NCBI GenBank assembly: GCA_019056875.1
Contig: DXJA01000382.1
Location: 1-7,702 of the forward strand
Direction: 5' to 3'
DNA length: 7,702 bases
From: Candidatus Jordarchaeum madagascarense
GTDB taxonomy: Archaea > Asgardarchaeota > Jordiarchaeia > Jordiarchaeales > Jordiarchaeaceae
Positions 1-6,391 of the stretch are shown piece by piece. The position numbers were made by a program, and so were the translations under genes. The notes under the pieces were generated by a model. The model did not search any database, had not been told where the DNA came from, and saw only the letters and a list, made by a program, of their open reading frames with translations. Position 1 is the stretch's first letter. Each line of letters begins with the position of its first letter.

Positions 1-23
1 ATACTTATGGTGTACAACCAGAA

Positions 24-64
24 TTTGTATAGTATTATATTTTGTATACCGGAGGTATAATAGG
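24..64 (+). promoter_or_regulatory. Putative promoter/operator of the chaperone operon
   Basis: An A+T-rich TATA-like stretch lies at about 34-43 (TATTATATTTT). It is flanked by two direct copies of TTTGTATA at 24-31 and 41-48. Directly downstream is a perfect 6-3-6 inverted repeat, TATACC-GGA-GGTATA, at 45-59. With normal archaeal spacing from the TATA box, transcription would start near 60-65, so the dyad would sit between TATA box and start site. That is where archaeal repressors commonly block polymerase recruitment. The repeats are seen directly; the operator role and autoregulation by the next gene are inference. A second TATA candidate inside the dyad arm (GGTATAATAGG) cannot be excluded. 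Confidence 0.4.
45..59. repeat. Perfect inverted repeat, 6-bp arms and 3-bp centre
   Basis: TATACC at 45-50 and GGTATA at 54-59 are exact reverse complements separated by GGA. A looser dyad, TGGT-N5-ACCA, lies at 8-20 just upstream. The size and symmetry suit a dimeric winged-helix protein better than an RNA hairpin, because the loop is only 3 nt. Probable operator of the regulator encoded downstream (inference). Confidence 0.45.
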
Positions 65-79
65 TAAACAAGGGAAAAC

Positions 80-148
80 ATGACACAATTAGGAGAAGAC
101 CAGAAAATGCCCTCCTATGTATTGAAGGTTGGTGTGTATCATGGGTGA
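80..148 (+). CDS. Possible 22-residue upstream ORF / leader peptide
   Basis: An ATG at 80 opens a 22-codon frame (peptide begins MTQLGEDQKM) that ends at TGA 146-148. It is preceded by AGGGAA at 71-76, a fair Shine-Dalgarno at usable spacing. Its last codons overlap the ATG (141) of the regulator in another frame, an arrangement typical of translational coupling. I recognise no homologue, and a 22-codon ORF can arise by chance. If the transcript starts near 62, the ORF would lie wholly within the leader. A TAGGAG/CTCCTA pair (90-95 and 112-117) could fold around part of it. It could be a true leader peptide or a chance ORF. Confidence 0.25.
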   Translation: MTQLGEDQKMPSYVLKVGVYHG

Positions 149-842
149 TTGTGATCAAGATGAACTAGAGATGGTTATGTCAGTTATTGACAATCCTGTT
201 AAAAGAAAGATTATTCAGAAACTCAGTGAGGAGCCCGCTTATGCCTTACAGTTGGCGAAGGAGCTGGGGCTGGGGCAGCAGAACGTAAATAAGCACCTTA
301 AGAATATGGAGATGGGGGGTATAATTGAGAGTTTTGAGGTGGAGAGTCCTTCCGGCCCGAAAAGGAAGCTTTATGCTATTAAAAAATTTTATTCTTTGAG
401 GATAGATTTTGCTCCTAACCTGTACGGTGAGTCACTGAAGTGTTTTGATAATCCCGAGGAGTGGGGTGAGGAGAAGGAATTCTTGGATGATTTTGAAGAA
501 CGGTTATTGAAAATAAGCGATTCAGAGCAAATGGGGAAAAAGTTGGATGCTTTGAATGTTTTTATTTCTGACATTCAAGATGAAGTTAACTTTATTGAGA
601 GAAAACTTTCCAAATTGCTGTACATTAGAAATAGGGCTATGAGGGAGGCTAATCTTTCGATGGGTGATATGACTAGACAGGAGCGGCGGGTGATGTACCG
701 GATCCTGGACCAGAAGAATTTCACCTGTGAAATAATATCGGAGCAACTCGACATGAGGGAGACAACCGTTGATGAAGTTATTAAGGGATTAAAAGAGAAA
801 GGGTTAAAAACAATTGAAAGAAAGGAGTTAAAATCAGATTGA
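141..842 (+). CDS. ArsR-like winged-helix regulator with a second C-terminal HTH, first gene of the chaperone operon
   Basis: This 233-residue protein is a probable DNA-binding regulator of the Hsp70 operon. Residues 16-66 form an ArsR-type winged helix (DNPVKRKIIQKL, then LAKELGLGQQNVNKHLKNME as the HTH). The wing carries SPSGPKRKLYAI (69-80) and is followed by FYSLRIDFAPNLYG, a signature I associate with archaeal ArsR-family regulators. Residues about 110-168 are charged and heptad-like, probably a coiled-coil dimeriser. Residues about 178-222 look like a second helix-turn-helix (RRVMYRILDQKNFTCEIISEQL, recognition helix near 206-218). The ArsR metal-binding CxC motif is absent, so metal sensing is unlikely. 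ATG 141 is preferred: GGTG lies 6 nt upstream, whereas the in-frame TTG at 129 abuts GAAGG with no spacer. grpE follows after 23 nt. The heat-shock role is inferred from context; archaeal precedents are Phr (Pyrococcus) and HSR1 (Archaeoglobus). Confidence 0.85.
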   Translation: MGDCDQDELEMVMSVIDNPVKRKIIQKLSEEPAYALQLAKELGLGQQNVNKHLKNMEMGGIIESFEVESPSGPKRKLYAIKKFYSLRIDFAPNLYGESLKCFDNPEEWGEEKEFLDDFEERLLKISDSEQMGKKLDALNVFISDIQDEVNFIERKLSKLLYIRNRAMREANLSMGDMTRQERRVMYRILDQKNFTCEIISEQLDMRETTVDEVIKGLKEKGLKTIERKELKSD

Positions 843-865
843 AGCCAGTCTGTGGGTGAAGCTCT

Positions 866-1447
866 ATGACGGAATCCAAAAACGAGAAGAAAAAGGAATT
901 AAAGGATAAAGAAGCACAGAAGGAAGCAGAGGATGAGGATAGGCAGATAGAATTACTGGAGAAATCGTTGGAGGAAGAGCGGAAAAGAGCTGATGATTAT
1001 CTGAATAGGTTGAAATACCTGCAGGCTGATTTTGAAAATTATAAAAAAAGAGTGGAAAGGGAGAAGAGTGAGATTATAAAACGGGAAAAAGCGCTACTAA
1101 TCAATAGAATTCTGATAATTTTAGATGAGCTGGAACTCGCGATTCGGAACCGTAAGGAAGGTCAGGAGACTGATGTTTTGGTGGAGGGAGTGGAGATGAT
1201 ATTTAATAAATTGCAGAAACTTCTGTGCGAGGAGGGTTTATGCGAAATCGAGGCTTTGGGAAAAAGTTTTAACCCGGAGCTACATGAAGCTTTTCTCACG
1301 GTTCAAACAGAAGACCATCCCAACAACACCGTGATTGAAGAGTTGAGAAAGGGTTACATGCTCGATGGTAAGGTGGTGAGACCGAGCATTGTTAAAGTCG
1401 CGAAAAAACCCGTTAAAGTTGATGTTGATAAAATTAAAGATAACTAA
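866..1447 (+). CDS. grpE: Nucleotide exchange factor GrpE
   Basis: GrpE is the dimeric cytoplasmic co-chaperone that releases ADP from DnaK and resets its cycle. The 193-residue length is normal. Residues 1-60 are very rich in Glu and Lys. Residues about 28-100 form the long helix (ADYLNRLKYLQADFENYKKR-like core, containing the family's LQADFENYKKR motif). The C-terminal beta domain shows FNPELHEAF (135-143) and GYMLDGKVVRPSIVKV (163-178), both diagnostic of GrpE. The start ATG has GGGTGA at 854-859, 6 nt upstream. The gene lies 23 nt after the regulator and 21 nt before the dnaK ATG, so all three should share one transcript. No truncation or odd residue is apparent. Identification is secure from motifs and neighbours. 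Confidence 0.96.
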   Translation: MTESKNEKKKELKDKEAQKEAEDEDRQIELLEKSLEEERKRADDYLNRLKYLQADFENYKKRVEREKSEIIKREKALLINRILIILDELELAIRNRKEGQETDVLVEGVEMIFNKLQKLLCEEGLCEIEALGKSFNPELHEAFLTVQTEDHPNNTVIEELRKGYMLDGKVVRPSIVKVAKKPVKVDVDKIKDN

Positions 1448-1455
1448 AAAGTATT

Positions 1456-1460
1456 GGAGG
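1456..1460 (+). promoter_or_regulatory. Shine-Dalgarno that fixes the dnaK start
   Basis: GGAGG lies 8 nt before ATG 1469. The in-frame TTG at 1454-1456 overlaps this site, so it cannot be the initiation codon used with it. The extra five residues of the longer reading should therefore be discarded. Confidence 0.8.
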
Positions 1461-1468
1461 AATTAGTA

Positions 1469-3373
1469 ATGTCAGGAACTAAAAAGGAAAAAATAATTGG
1501 AATAGATTTGGGTACAAGCAACTCTGCAGCCGCCGTTTTGGAGGCGGGCAGGCCAGTAATAATACCTAGTGCCGAGGGCACATCGCTATACGGAAAAGCG
1601 TTTCCCTCATTCGTAGCTTTTACCGAGGAAGGAACACTTCTTGTGGGAGAACCGGCGAGACGACAGGCGATTACAAATCCGGAAGGAACAGTGATGGCGA
1701 TTAAGAGAAAGATGGGAACTGACTACAAGGTTAAGATTCGGGGTAAGGAGTACACGCCCCAACAGATTTCAGCATTTCTTCTTCAAAAGATTAAGAGGGA
1801 CACCGAGAGCTTCCTTGGAGAAAAGGTGAATAAGGCCGTAATCACCGTTCCCGCCTACTTCAACGATAATCAGAGGCAGGCCACTAAGGACGCAGGCACC
1901 ATCGCAGGGTTAGAGGTCGTAAGAATCATAAATGAACCCACCGCCGCTTCCTTGGCTTACGGTTTAGACAAGGCGGAGAAAGAGATGAAAATCATGGTCT
2001 TTGACTTCGGCGGAGGCACACTCGACGTTACCATAATGGAGTTCGGTGGAGGCGTTTTCGAGGTGAAATCCACCAGCGGGAACACCCAGCTCGGCGGCAC
2101 GGACATGGACAATGTGCTCGTAGACTATCTGATTGAGGAATTCAAAAAGAGCACGGGAATCGATCTGCGTAAAGACCCGACCGCGGTTCAGAGACTTAGA
2201 GAAGCAGCAGAAACCGCGAAGATAGAGCTCTCCACTACGTTAACCGCTAATATAAACCTTCCATTCATAGCGTCGGACGCGAGTGGCCCTAAGAACCTGA
2301 ACATGAACCTGACCAGAGCGAAGTTGGAGGAACTGGTTAGTCCCATTATTGAACGCTGTCGCGGACCAATGCAGCAGGCAGTTGCCGATGCCAAACTCGC
2401 CCCAAAGGACATTAACAAAATTATTCTTGTCGGTGGACCAACCAGAATGCCTATAGTACGCAAATTCGTTGAGGACTTTATGGGCAAGCCTGCTGAGAGA
2501 GGAGTAGACCCTATGGAGTGTGTGGCTATGGGAGCCGCTATACAGGGTGGGGTGTTAGCGGGCGAGGTAACCGATATTCTGCTACTTGACGTGACTCCCC
2601 TAACTCTGGGCGTGGAAACACTGGGAGGAGTCGCAACCAAGCTCATTGAGAGAAACACCACCATACCGACCAAGAAAAGTCAGATATTCTCAACGGCTGC
2701 GGACTTCCAGACGACAGTTACCATACACGTTATTCAGGGTGAGCGACCAATGGCCGCAGACAATGTTTCTCTAGGAATGTTCAATCTAACCGGTATTCCA
2801 CCAGCACCTAGAGGCATACCACAGATCGAGGTTACTTTCGATATAGACGCGAACGGTATACTCAATGTGACCGCTAAGGATTTGGCAACTGGGAATGAGC
2901 AGAAAATAACCATTACCGCGACCACCAAGCTCTCAGATACTGATAAGGAGCGCATGATAAGAGAGGCCGAACAGTTCTCGGAAGCGGATCGGAAGAAGAA
3001 AGAAGAGGCAGAGACTAGAAACGAAGCGGATTCACTGATTTACACCACTAATAAGACCATAAAAGACCTAGGAGACAAAATCACAGCAGACCAGAAGAGT
3101 AGACTAGAAACTGCGGTAAAAGAACTACAGGAAGCAATGAGCGGAAAGGATGTGGGACCGATCAAGGCTAAGATTGAGGCTTTGAAGAACGTACTACAGG
3201 AAGTCAGCACAGCGGTGTATCAACAGACAGCGTACCAAGAGCAGGCAAAACAAGCATATGAGAGAGACGCTAGAGCACAAGAAGCAAGTTATGCAGGAAG
3301 TAACTCTGGGGAAGGCAAGAAAGAGAAAGTGGTAGAAGCAGACTACAGAGTTGTTGATGAGGAGAAAAAGTAG
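1469..3373 (+). CDS. dnaK: Molecular chaperone DnaK (Hsp70), archaeal/Thermoplasma-like type
   Basis: This 634-residue ATP-dependent chaperone binds unfolded peptides in the cytoplasm. Phosphate-1 loop: GIDLGTSNS (11-19). Lysine equivalent to E. coli K70: K79. INEPTAA with E156. Phosphate-2: FDFGGGTLDVTI (178-189). Adenosine motif: GGPTRMP (322-328). The interdomain linker DILLLDV (369-375) leads into a complete substrate domain (VTPLTLGVETLGG) and helical lid, ending VVEADYRVVDEEKK. Compared with E. coli DnaK, 24 residues are missing just after K79 (16 instead of 40 between IKR and PQQIS), the deletion known from Gram-positive and archaeal Hsp70s. About four residues are added in EGTSLYGKAFPS, as I recall from Thermoplasma. 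Archaeal DnaKs are widely held to have been acquired from bacteria. The lid tail (about 570-620) is rich in Gln, Ala and Glu. No catalytic residue is missing. Confidence 0.98.
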   Translation: MSGTKKEKIIGIDLGTSNSAAAVLEAGRPVIIPSAEGTSLYGKAFPSFVAFTEEGTLLVGEPARRQAITNPEGTVMAIKRKMGTDYKVKIRGKEYTPQQISAFLLQKIKRDTESFLGEKVNKAVITVPAYFNDNQRQATKDAGTIAGLEVVRIINEPTAASLAYGLDKAEKEMKIMVFDFGGGTLDVTIMEFGGGVFEVKSTSGNTQLGGTDMDNVLVDYLIEEFKKSTGIDLRKDPTAVQRLREAAETAKIELSTTLTANINLPFIASDASGPKNLNMNLTRAKLEELVSPIIERCRGPMQQAVADAKLAPKDINKIILVGGPTRMPIVRKFVEDFMGKPAERGVDPMECVAMGAAIQGGVLAGEVTDILLLDVTPLTLGVETLGGVATKLIERNTTIPTKKSQIFSTAADFQTTVTIHVIQGERPMAADNVSLGMFNLTGIPPAPRGIPQIEVTFDIDANGILNVTAKDLATGNEQKITITATTKLSDTDKERMIREAEQFSEADRKKKEEAETRNEADSLIYTTNKTIKDLGDKITADQKSRLETAVKELQEAMSGKDVGPIKAKIEALKNVLQEVSTAVYQQTAYQEQAKQAYERDARAQEASYAGSNSGEGKKEKVVEADYRVVDEEKK

Positions 3374-3459
3374 AGCTCTAGCATCCCAAATTTTTTATTC
3401 TATAAAATTCATATTTTTTTCCATGAAAAGTTCTACGTGGTCTTAAAAGGGGAACGTTT
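3374..3459 (+). promoter_or_regulatory. dnaK-dnaJ intergenic region: possible internal TATA box and T-rich attenuating terminator
   Basis: This 86-nt gap is the longest in the operon. It contains T6 at 3391-3396, TATAAAAT at 3401-3408 and T7 at 3414-3420. The T-runs could cause partial termination after dnaK (archaeal termination needs little more than oligo-T). The TATAAAAT lies about 51 nt before the dnaJ ATG, so a start site near 3430 would leave a leader of about 30 nt. Either or both roles fit. They would let DnaJ be made at a level different from DnaK. Confidence 0.35.
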
Positions 3460-4587
3460 ATGTCCAAGAGAGATTATTATGATGTGCTTGGTATCTCAAA
3501 AGATGCCACAAAAGACCAGATTAAAAGCGCCTACCGCAAACTTGCTATGGAGTATCATCCGGACCGTAACAAGTCACCCGATGCCGAGGAGAAATTCAAA
3601 GAGATCTCTGAAGCCTATGGTGTATTGTCGGATGATGAGAAACGGCAACAGTATGATATGTACGGACACGCCGGTATAAGCGGAAGATATACACAGGAAG
3701 ACATTTTCCGAAATATCGATTTCGACAGCATCTTCAGGGACTTTGGATTCGGATTCGGAGGATTCGAAAGCATATTCGATACTCTATTCGGACGCAGACG
3801 CGGAGGCAGACGCAGACCAGGCTGGCAGGACTGGGAAAATAGACCCATACCCGGAGATGATTTAAGATTTGACATGGAAATAACCTTGGAGCAAGCAGTG
3901 TCGGGTCTAAAAACGGAGATAAGTGTTCCCCACGCGAAGGACTGTGATGTATGCAAGGGCACCGGGATTGAACCCGGAAAACAGCCAACCAAATGTTCGC
4001 AATGTGGCGGTACGGGTCAGATACAGCGTGTGAGTGAAACTGGTACTGCAAGATTCGTGCAGATCACAACTTGTCCCAAGTGTGGGGGGAGAGGACAGCT
4101 GATCGAGCACCCCTGCCATGAATGCAAAGGTTCAGGTAAAGTCCAGGTTAAACGCAAAATAGCCGTGGACATACCCCCCGGAGTAGATACTGGCACCCGC
4201 ATGAGAATAAGAGGAGAAGGAGAGCCGGGAACAAGAGGAGGCCCACCAGGCGACCTATATTTGGTAATGCATATTAAACCGCATCCCATTTTCATGAGGG
4301 AAGGGAATCACCTTTATTTAGAAACGCCAATAACCTTCTCACAGGCCGCACTGGGTACAAAAATCGAGGTTCCGACGATAAATAGTAAGGCGGAGCTGAA
4401 AATCCCCCCCGGCACCCAGAGCCATACTTTATTCAAATTAAAGGGTAAAGGGGTACCTGACATATCGGGATATGGAAGGGGAGATGAATTCGTGAGGGTT
4501 ATTGTCCGCACCCCCGAGAAGTTAACATCCCGCCAGAAAGAACTTTTAAAAGAACTAGCTGAAGAGGAAAAAAATAGTCCTAGTTAA
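3460..4587 (+). CDS. dnaJ: Co-chaperone DnaJ (type I Hsp40)
   Basis: DnaJ delivers clients to DnaK and triggers its ATP hydrolysis. The 375-residue protein has every type I domain. The J-domain (about 1-70) carries the essential HPD at 33-35. A Gly/Phe region (about 80-115) follows and ends in an Arg-rich patch (FGRRRGGRRRPG). The zinc-finger domain (162-226) has four intact CXXCXGXG repeats: CDVCKGTG, CSQCGGTG, CPKCGGRG and CHECKGSG. Two C-terminal substrate-binding beta domains follow, with IPPGVDTGTRMRIRGEGEPG and LKGKGVPDISGYGRGDEFVRV. The stretch YTQEDIFRNIDFDSIFRDFGF resembles other archaeal DnaJs. AAAAGGGG (3445-3452) lies 7 nt before the ATG. It is the last gene of the chaperone operon and converges on the permease gene, with 62 nt between stop codons. 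Confidence 0.98.
   Translation: MSKRDYYDVLGISKDATKDQIKSAYRKLAMEYHPDRNKSPDAEEKFKEISEAYGVLSDDEKRQQYDMYGHAGISGRYTQEDIFRNIDFDSIFRDFGFGFGGFESIFDTLFGRRRGGRRRPGWQDWENRPIPGDDLRFDMEITLEQAVSGLKTEISVPHAKDCDVCKGTGIEPGKQPTKCSQCGGTGQIQRVSETGTARFVQITTCPKCGGRGQLIEHPCHECKGSGKVQVKRKIAVDIPPGVDTGTRMRIRGEGEPGTRGGPPGDLYLVMHIKPHPIFMREGNHLYLETPITFSQAALGTKIEVPTINSKAELKIPPGTQSHTLFKLKGKGVPDISGYGRGDEFVRVIVRTPEKLTSRQKELLKELAEEEKNSPS
4568..4574 (-). terminator. T-rich terminator of the permease gene
   Basis: Read on the minus strand this is T7, located 76-82 nt past the permease stop and inside the last codons of dnaJ. It would give the convergent pair overlapping 3' ends. A clear stem is lacking. Confidence 0.35.
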
Positions 4588-4641
4588 ATTGTACGATTTC
4601 ATCTGTTTTTACCCTTTGTGATTACCCGGCTAGTTGAATAA

Positions 4642-4657
4642 TTTTTTACTTATTTTT
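4642..4657 (+). terminator. T-rich terminator of the chaperone operon
   Basis: T6 at 4642-4647 and T5 at 4653-4657, with a shorter T5 near 4603, lie 55-70 nt past the dnaJ stop. No stable stem precedes them, which matches oligo-T-driven archaeal termination. The second run overlaps the 3' end of the convergent permease gene. Confidence 0.5.
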
Positions 4658-6209
4658 CACTGGAATCCTCTTTTTGAGCATCAGAAGAAATATTTTCAGG
4701 GTATCTATTTTTGTGTTGGTGTTGGTCACTTTGTGCTTTTAATTTCTTTTTGTTTGATTTAAGATATTTGCGTAATTGGCGAATGGGTGCATAGAAAAGT
4801 TGAGGGGATGAACGAATACGTCCCCCAAGGACGGTTAATTGACCCACATCCTTCTTTAGCCAGTCTACGAGTCCATTTACTGCGATGCCGCTGGGGGCTT
4901 CCCCAACCTCAGTAACATGGCCAAGTGTAGCTAAGGAAAAGACGCCTACTATTGCGGATAGTATAAATTGGAAATCTAAACCTTCGAAGGAGAGTAGTGG
5001 CAGTTTGTACGATAATCCGTATTCTGACCATTCAAATGTTAAAGATAATTGTCTTTGGACAAAAAAGTCTGCGAACAGTCCGCCTAGGGCGGCTGCGATG
5101 CCGGAAGCGATGGATGTTACCACTGCTACGCTTGCTAGGTAGGTTGAGGCTGGCTTAGGGTAGGAGAGTTTGGCTGCGATGTTTAGTGTTGTTAGGTCGG
5201 TACCCGCATTGGATAGGCCCAGAAGCAGGCTTAGGACAAAAAGTAGGGGTAGGGTGAGCATATGCTTTTGGGGAAGGGTGGTGAAGGTCCAGGCGAACAC
5301 GGTGAATATGAATACCGCCGCACTTACCGAGAGTACGGGCTTATTGCCGTACCTATCAGTCAGTTTTCCGAAGGGCCCCATAAAATAAATGTTAGATACG
5401 CGAGTTATGATGGTGAATAGCATGACGTAGAATATGTTCAAATCCAAGGTAGTTAGCATGTATACGGAAAAGAATGGTGTAGCTAGGTTAGATGCAAAGC
5501 TCCAAAAACCGAGAGTGGATAGGAGTTTCCTAAAGTTTTTATCCTTATAGGGTTCTTTGAGCAGTTTGATTGAGAATTCTGTTTTTTCCAATTTTGGTTC
5601 TGAAATACGGGTTATGAATAGTATGCTGAACATTCCAAAAATTACGCCTATTGTGAATAATAGTGAGTAACTTTTTAGTACGTTGATTGAAACTCCGCCA
5701 AAGTTATCAATAAATAGTCCGCCTAGGATACCGATTGTGGAACTAAGGGCATAACTCAGTTTGAAGCGCCTAGCGAAAAACACACCTCTGGTTTCCAAGG
5801 GAATTAGATCTCTCATCCAAGAATTCCAACTGCAAGCAGACATGTTGCCAAGTATGGAACTGGCTGCGAAAATAACGCCCAGTAGAAGAAGGTTTTGTGG
5901 AGCAAAGAAGGGCAGAAGAGCAATGACAAGCCACAGTGACCGACTTCCCAGCGAGCCGGTGAGCACTATCAGCTTTCTTCTACCGGTATTCTCAATCAGA
6001 TATATGGTGGGAATCTGCACTAACTGGCTCAGAAAAGATATAGCAGTAATGAAACCTATGTATGCGTTATCTGCTCCCATAATGAGCGCAAAAGCAACTA
6101 AGAAAGGTCCTCCTGTGAGAGTGAATAAAGATTGGGAGCAAATTCCATCATAAATTACATTATTTAAATCCTTCTTAGACGCTTTAATAGTTGATACAGT
6201 CACTGTCAT
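4650..6209 (-). CDS. Major facilitator superfamily permease, substrate unknown
   Basis: This 519-residue integral membrane transporter has about 12 hydrophobic segments, roughly at 28-46, 50-72, 79-100, 103-124, 150-170, 180-200, 230-252, 258-278, 290-308, 317-335, 355-380 and 411-430. The loop GKLTDRYGNK (281-290) is a good copy of MFS motif A, and ENTGRRK (73-79) is its degenerate N-terminal twin. WMRDLIPLETRGVFFARR (131-148) is typical of the broad prokaryotic MFS_1 group whose substrates are mostly unknown. The last 75 or so residues (443-519) are hydrophilic, Lys- and Ser-rich and without helices, an unusually long cytoplasmic tail. I see no clear Shine-Dalgarno before the ATG, but the frame has no better start and the N-terminus fits the family. 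The gene converges on dnaJ and is probably monocistronic. Drug, sugar or metabolite export cannot be distinguished. Confidence 0.88.
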   Translation of the reverse strand: MTVTVSTIKASKKDLNNVIYDGICSQSLFTLTGGPFLVAFALIMGADNAYIGFITAISFLSQLVQIPTIYLIENTGRRKLIVLTGSLGSRSLWLVIALLPFFAPQNLLLLGVIFAASSILGNMSACSWNSWMRDLIPLETRGVFFARRFKLSYALSSTIGILGGLFIDNFGGVSINVLKSYSLLFTIGVIFGMFSILFITRISEPKLEKTEFSIKLLKEPYKDKNFRKLLSTLGFWSFASNLATPFFSVYMLTTLDLNIFYVMLFTIITRVSNIYFMGPFGKLTDRYGNKPVLSVSAAVFIFTVFAWTFTTLPQKHMLTLPLLFVLSLLLGLSNAGTDLTTLNIAAKLSYPKPASTYLASVAVVTSIASGIAAALGGLFADFFVQRQLSLTFEWSEYGLSYKLPLLSFEGLDFQFILSAIVGVFSLATLGHVTEVGEAPSGIAVNGLVDWLKKDVGQLTVLGGRIRSSPQLFYAPIRQLRKYLKSNKKKLKAQSDQHQHKNRYPENISSDAQKEDSSEK

Positions 6210-6242
6210 ACGTGGTGGTGCTTCCAGTAGGTCTTAGTTGTT

Positions 6243-6284
6243 GGCAAAGAATAATTTTAGAATTGTGAATATATTAACTTTGCC
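6243..6284 (-). promoter_or_regulatory. Putative promoter of the permease with flanking inverted repeat
   Basis: On the minus strand, TTAATATATTC (about 6267-6277) is a reasonable TATA box. A start near 6245 would leave a leader of about 36 nt before ATG 6209. The TATA region is enclosed by a perfect 7-bp inverted repeat, GGCAAAG at 6243-6249 and CTTTGCC at 6278-6284. One arm would overlap the start site and the other would sit just upstream of the TATA box. An operator role is inference. Confidence 0.35.
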
Positions 6285-6391
6285 CTAATTAAAAGAGGTG
6301 ACAAATTTTTCTAAAGAGAGCAACACCCAGATACCTATAAAAAATGTAGTCTTTAACCCGGTGAAGAATAAGCCTTAAAAAAGGAACCATT

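Noticed and set aside
90..117. TAGGAG/CTCCTA pair as a riboswitch or thermosensor in the leader
   Set aside because: Only six pairs close a 16-nt loop, the paired SD-like segment does not serve a start codon, and no known RNA thermometer or riboswitch core is visible.
129..140. N-terminal extension of the regulator starting at TTG 129
   Set aside because: GAAGG abuts the TTG with no spacer, while ATG 141 has GGTG at proper distance and begins a normal family N-terminus.
1454..1468. Five extra residues on DnaK from TTG 1454
   Set aside because: The TTG overlaps the GGAGG that serves ATG 1469, and DnaK homologues begin close to the latter.
2188..2673. 161-codon open frame on the minus strand inside dnaK
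   Set aside because: It lies wholly antisense to conserved ATPase and linker codons, has no Shine-Dalgarno or plausible domain, and is Ser/Pro rich as expected of a shadow frame.
3371..3380. TAGAGCTCTA palindrome at the dnaK stop as a terminator stem
   Set aside because: A loopless 10-bp palindrome cannot form a hairpin of useful stability and could easily occur by chance; mentioned only as context.
3615..4295. Several overlapping minus-strand frames inside dnaJ
   Set aside because: All are antisense to the conserved J, zinc-finger and C-terminal domains, with no recognisable motif.
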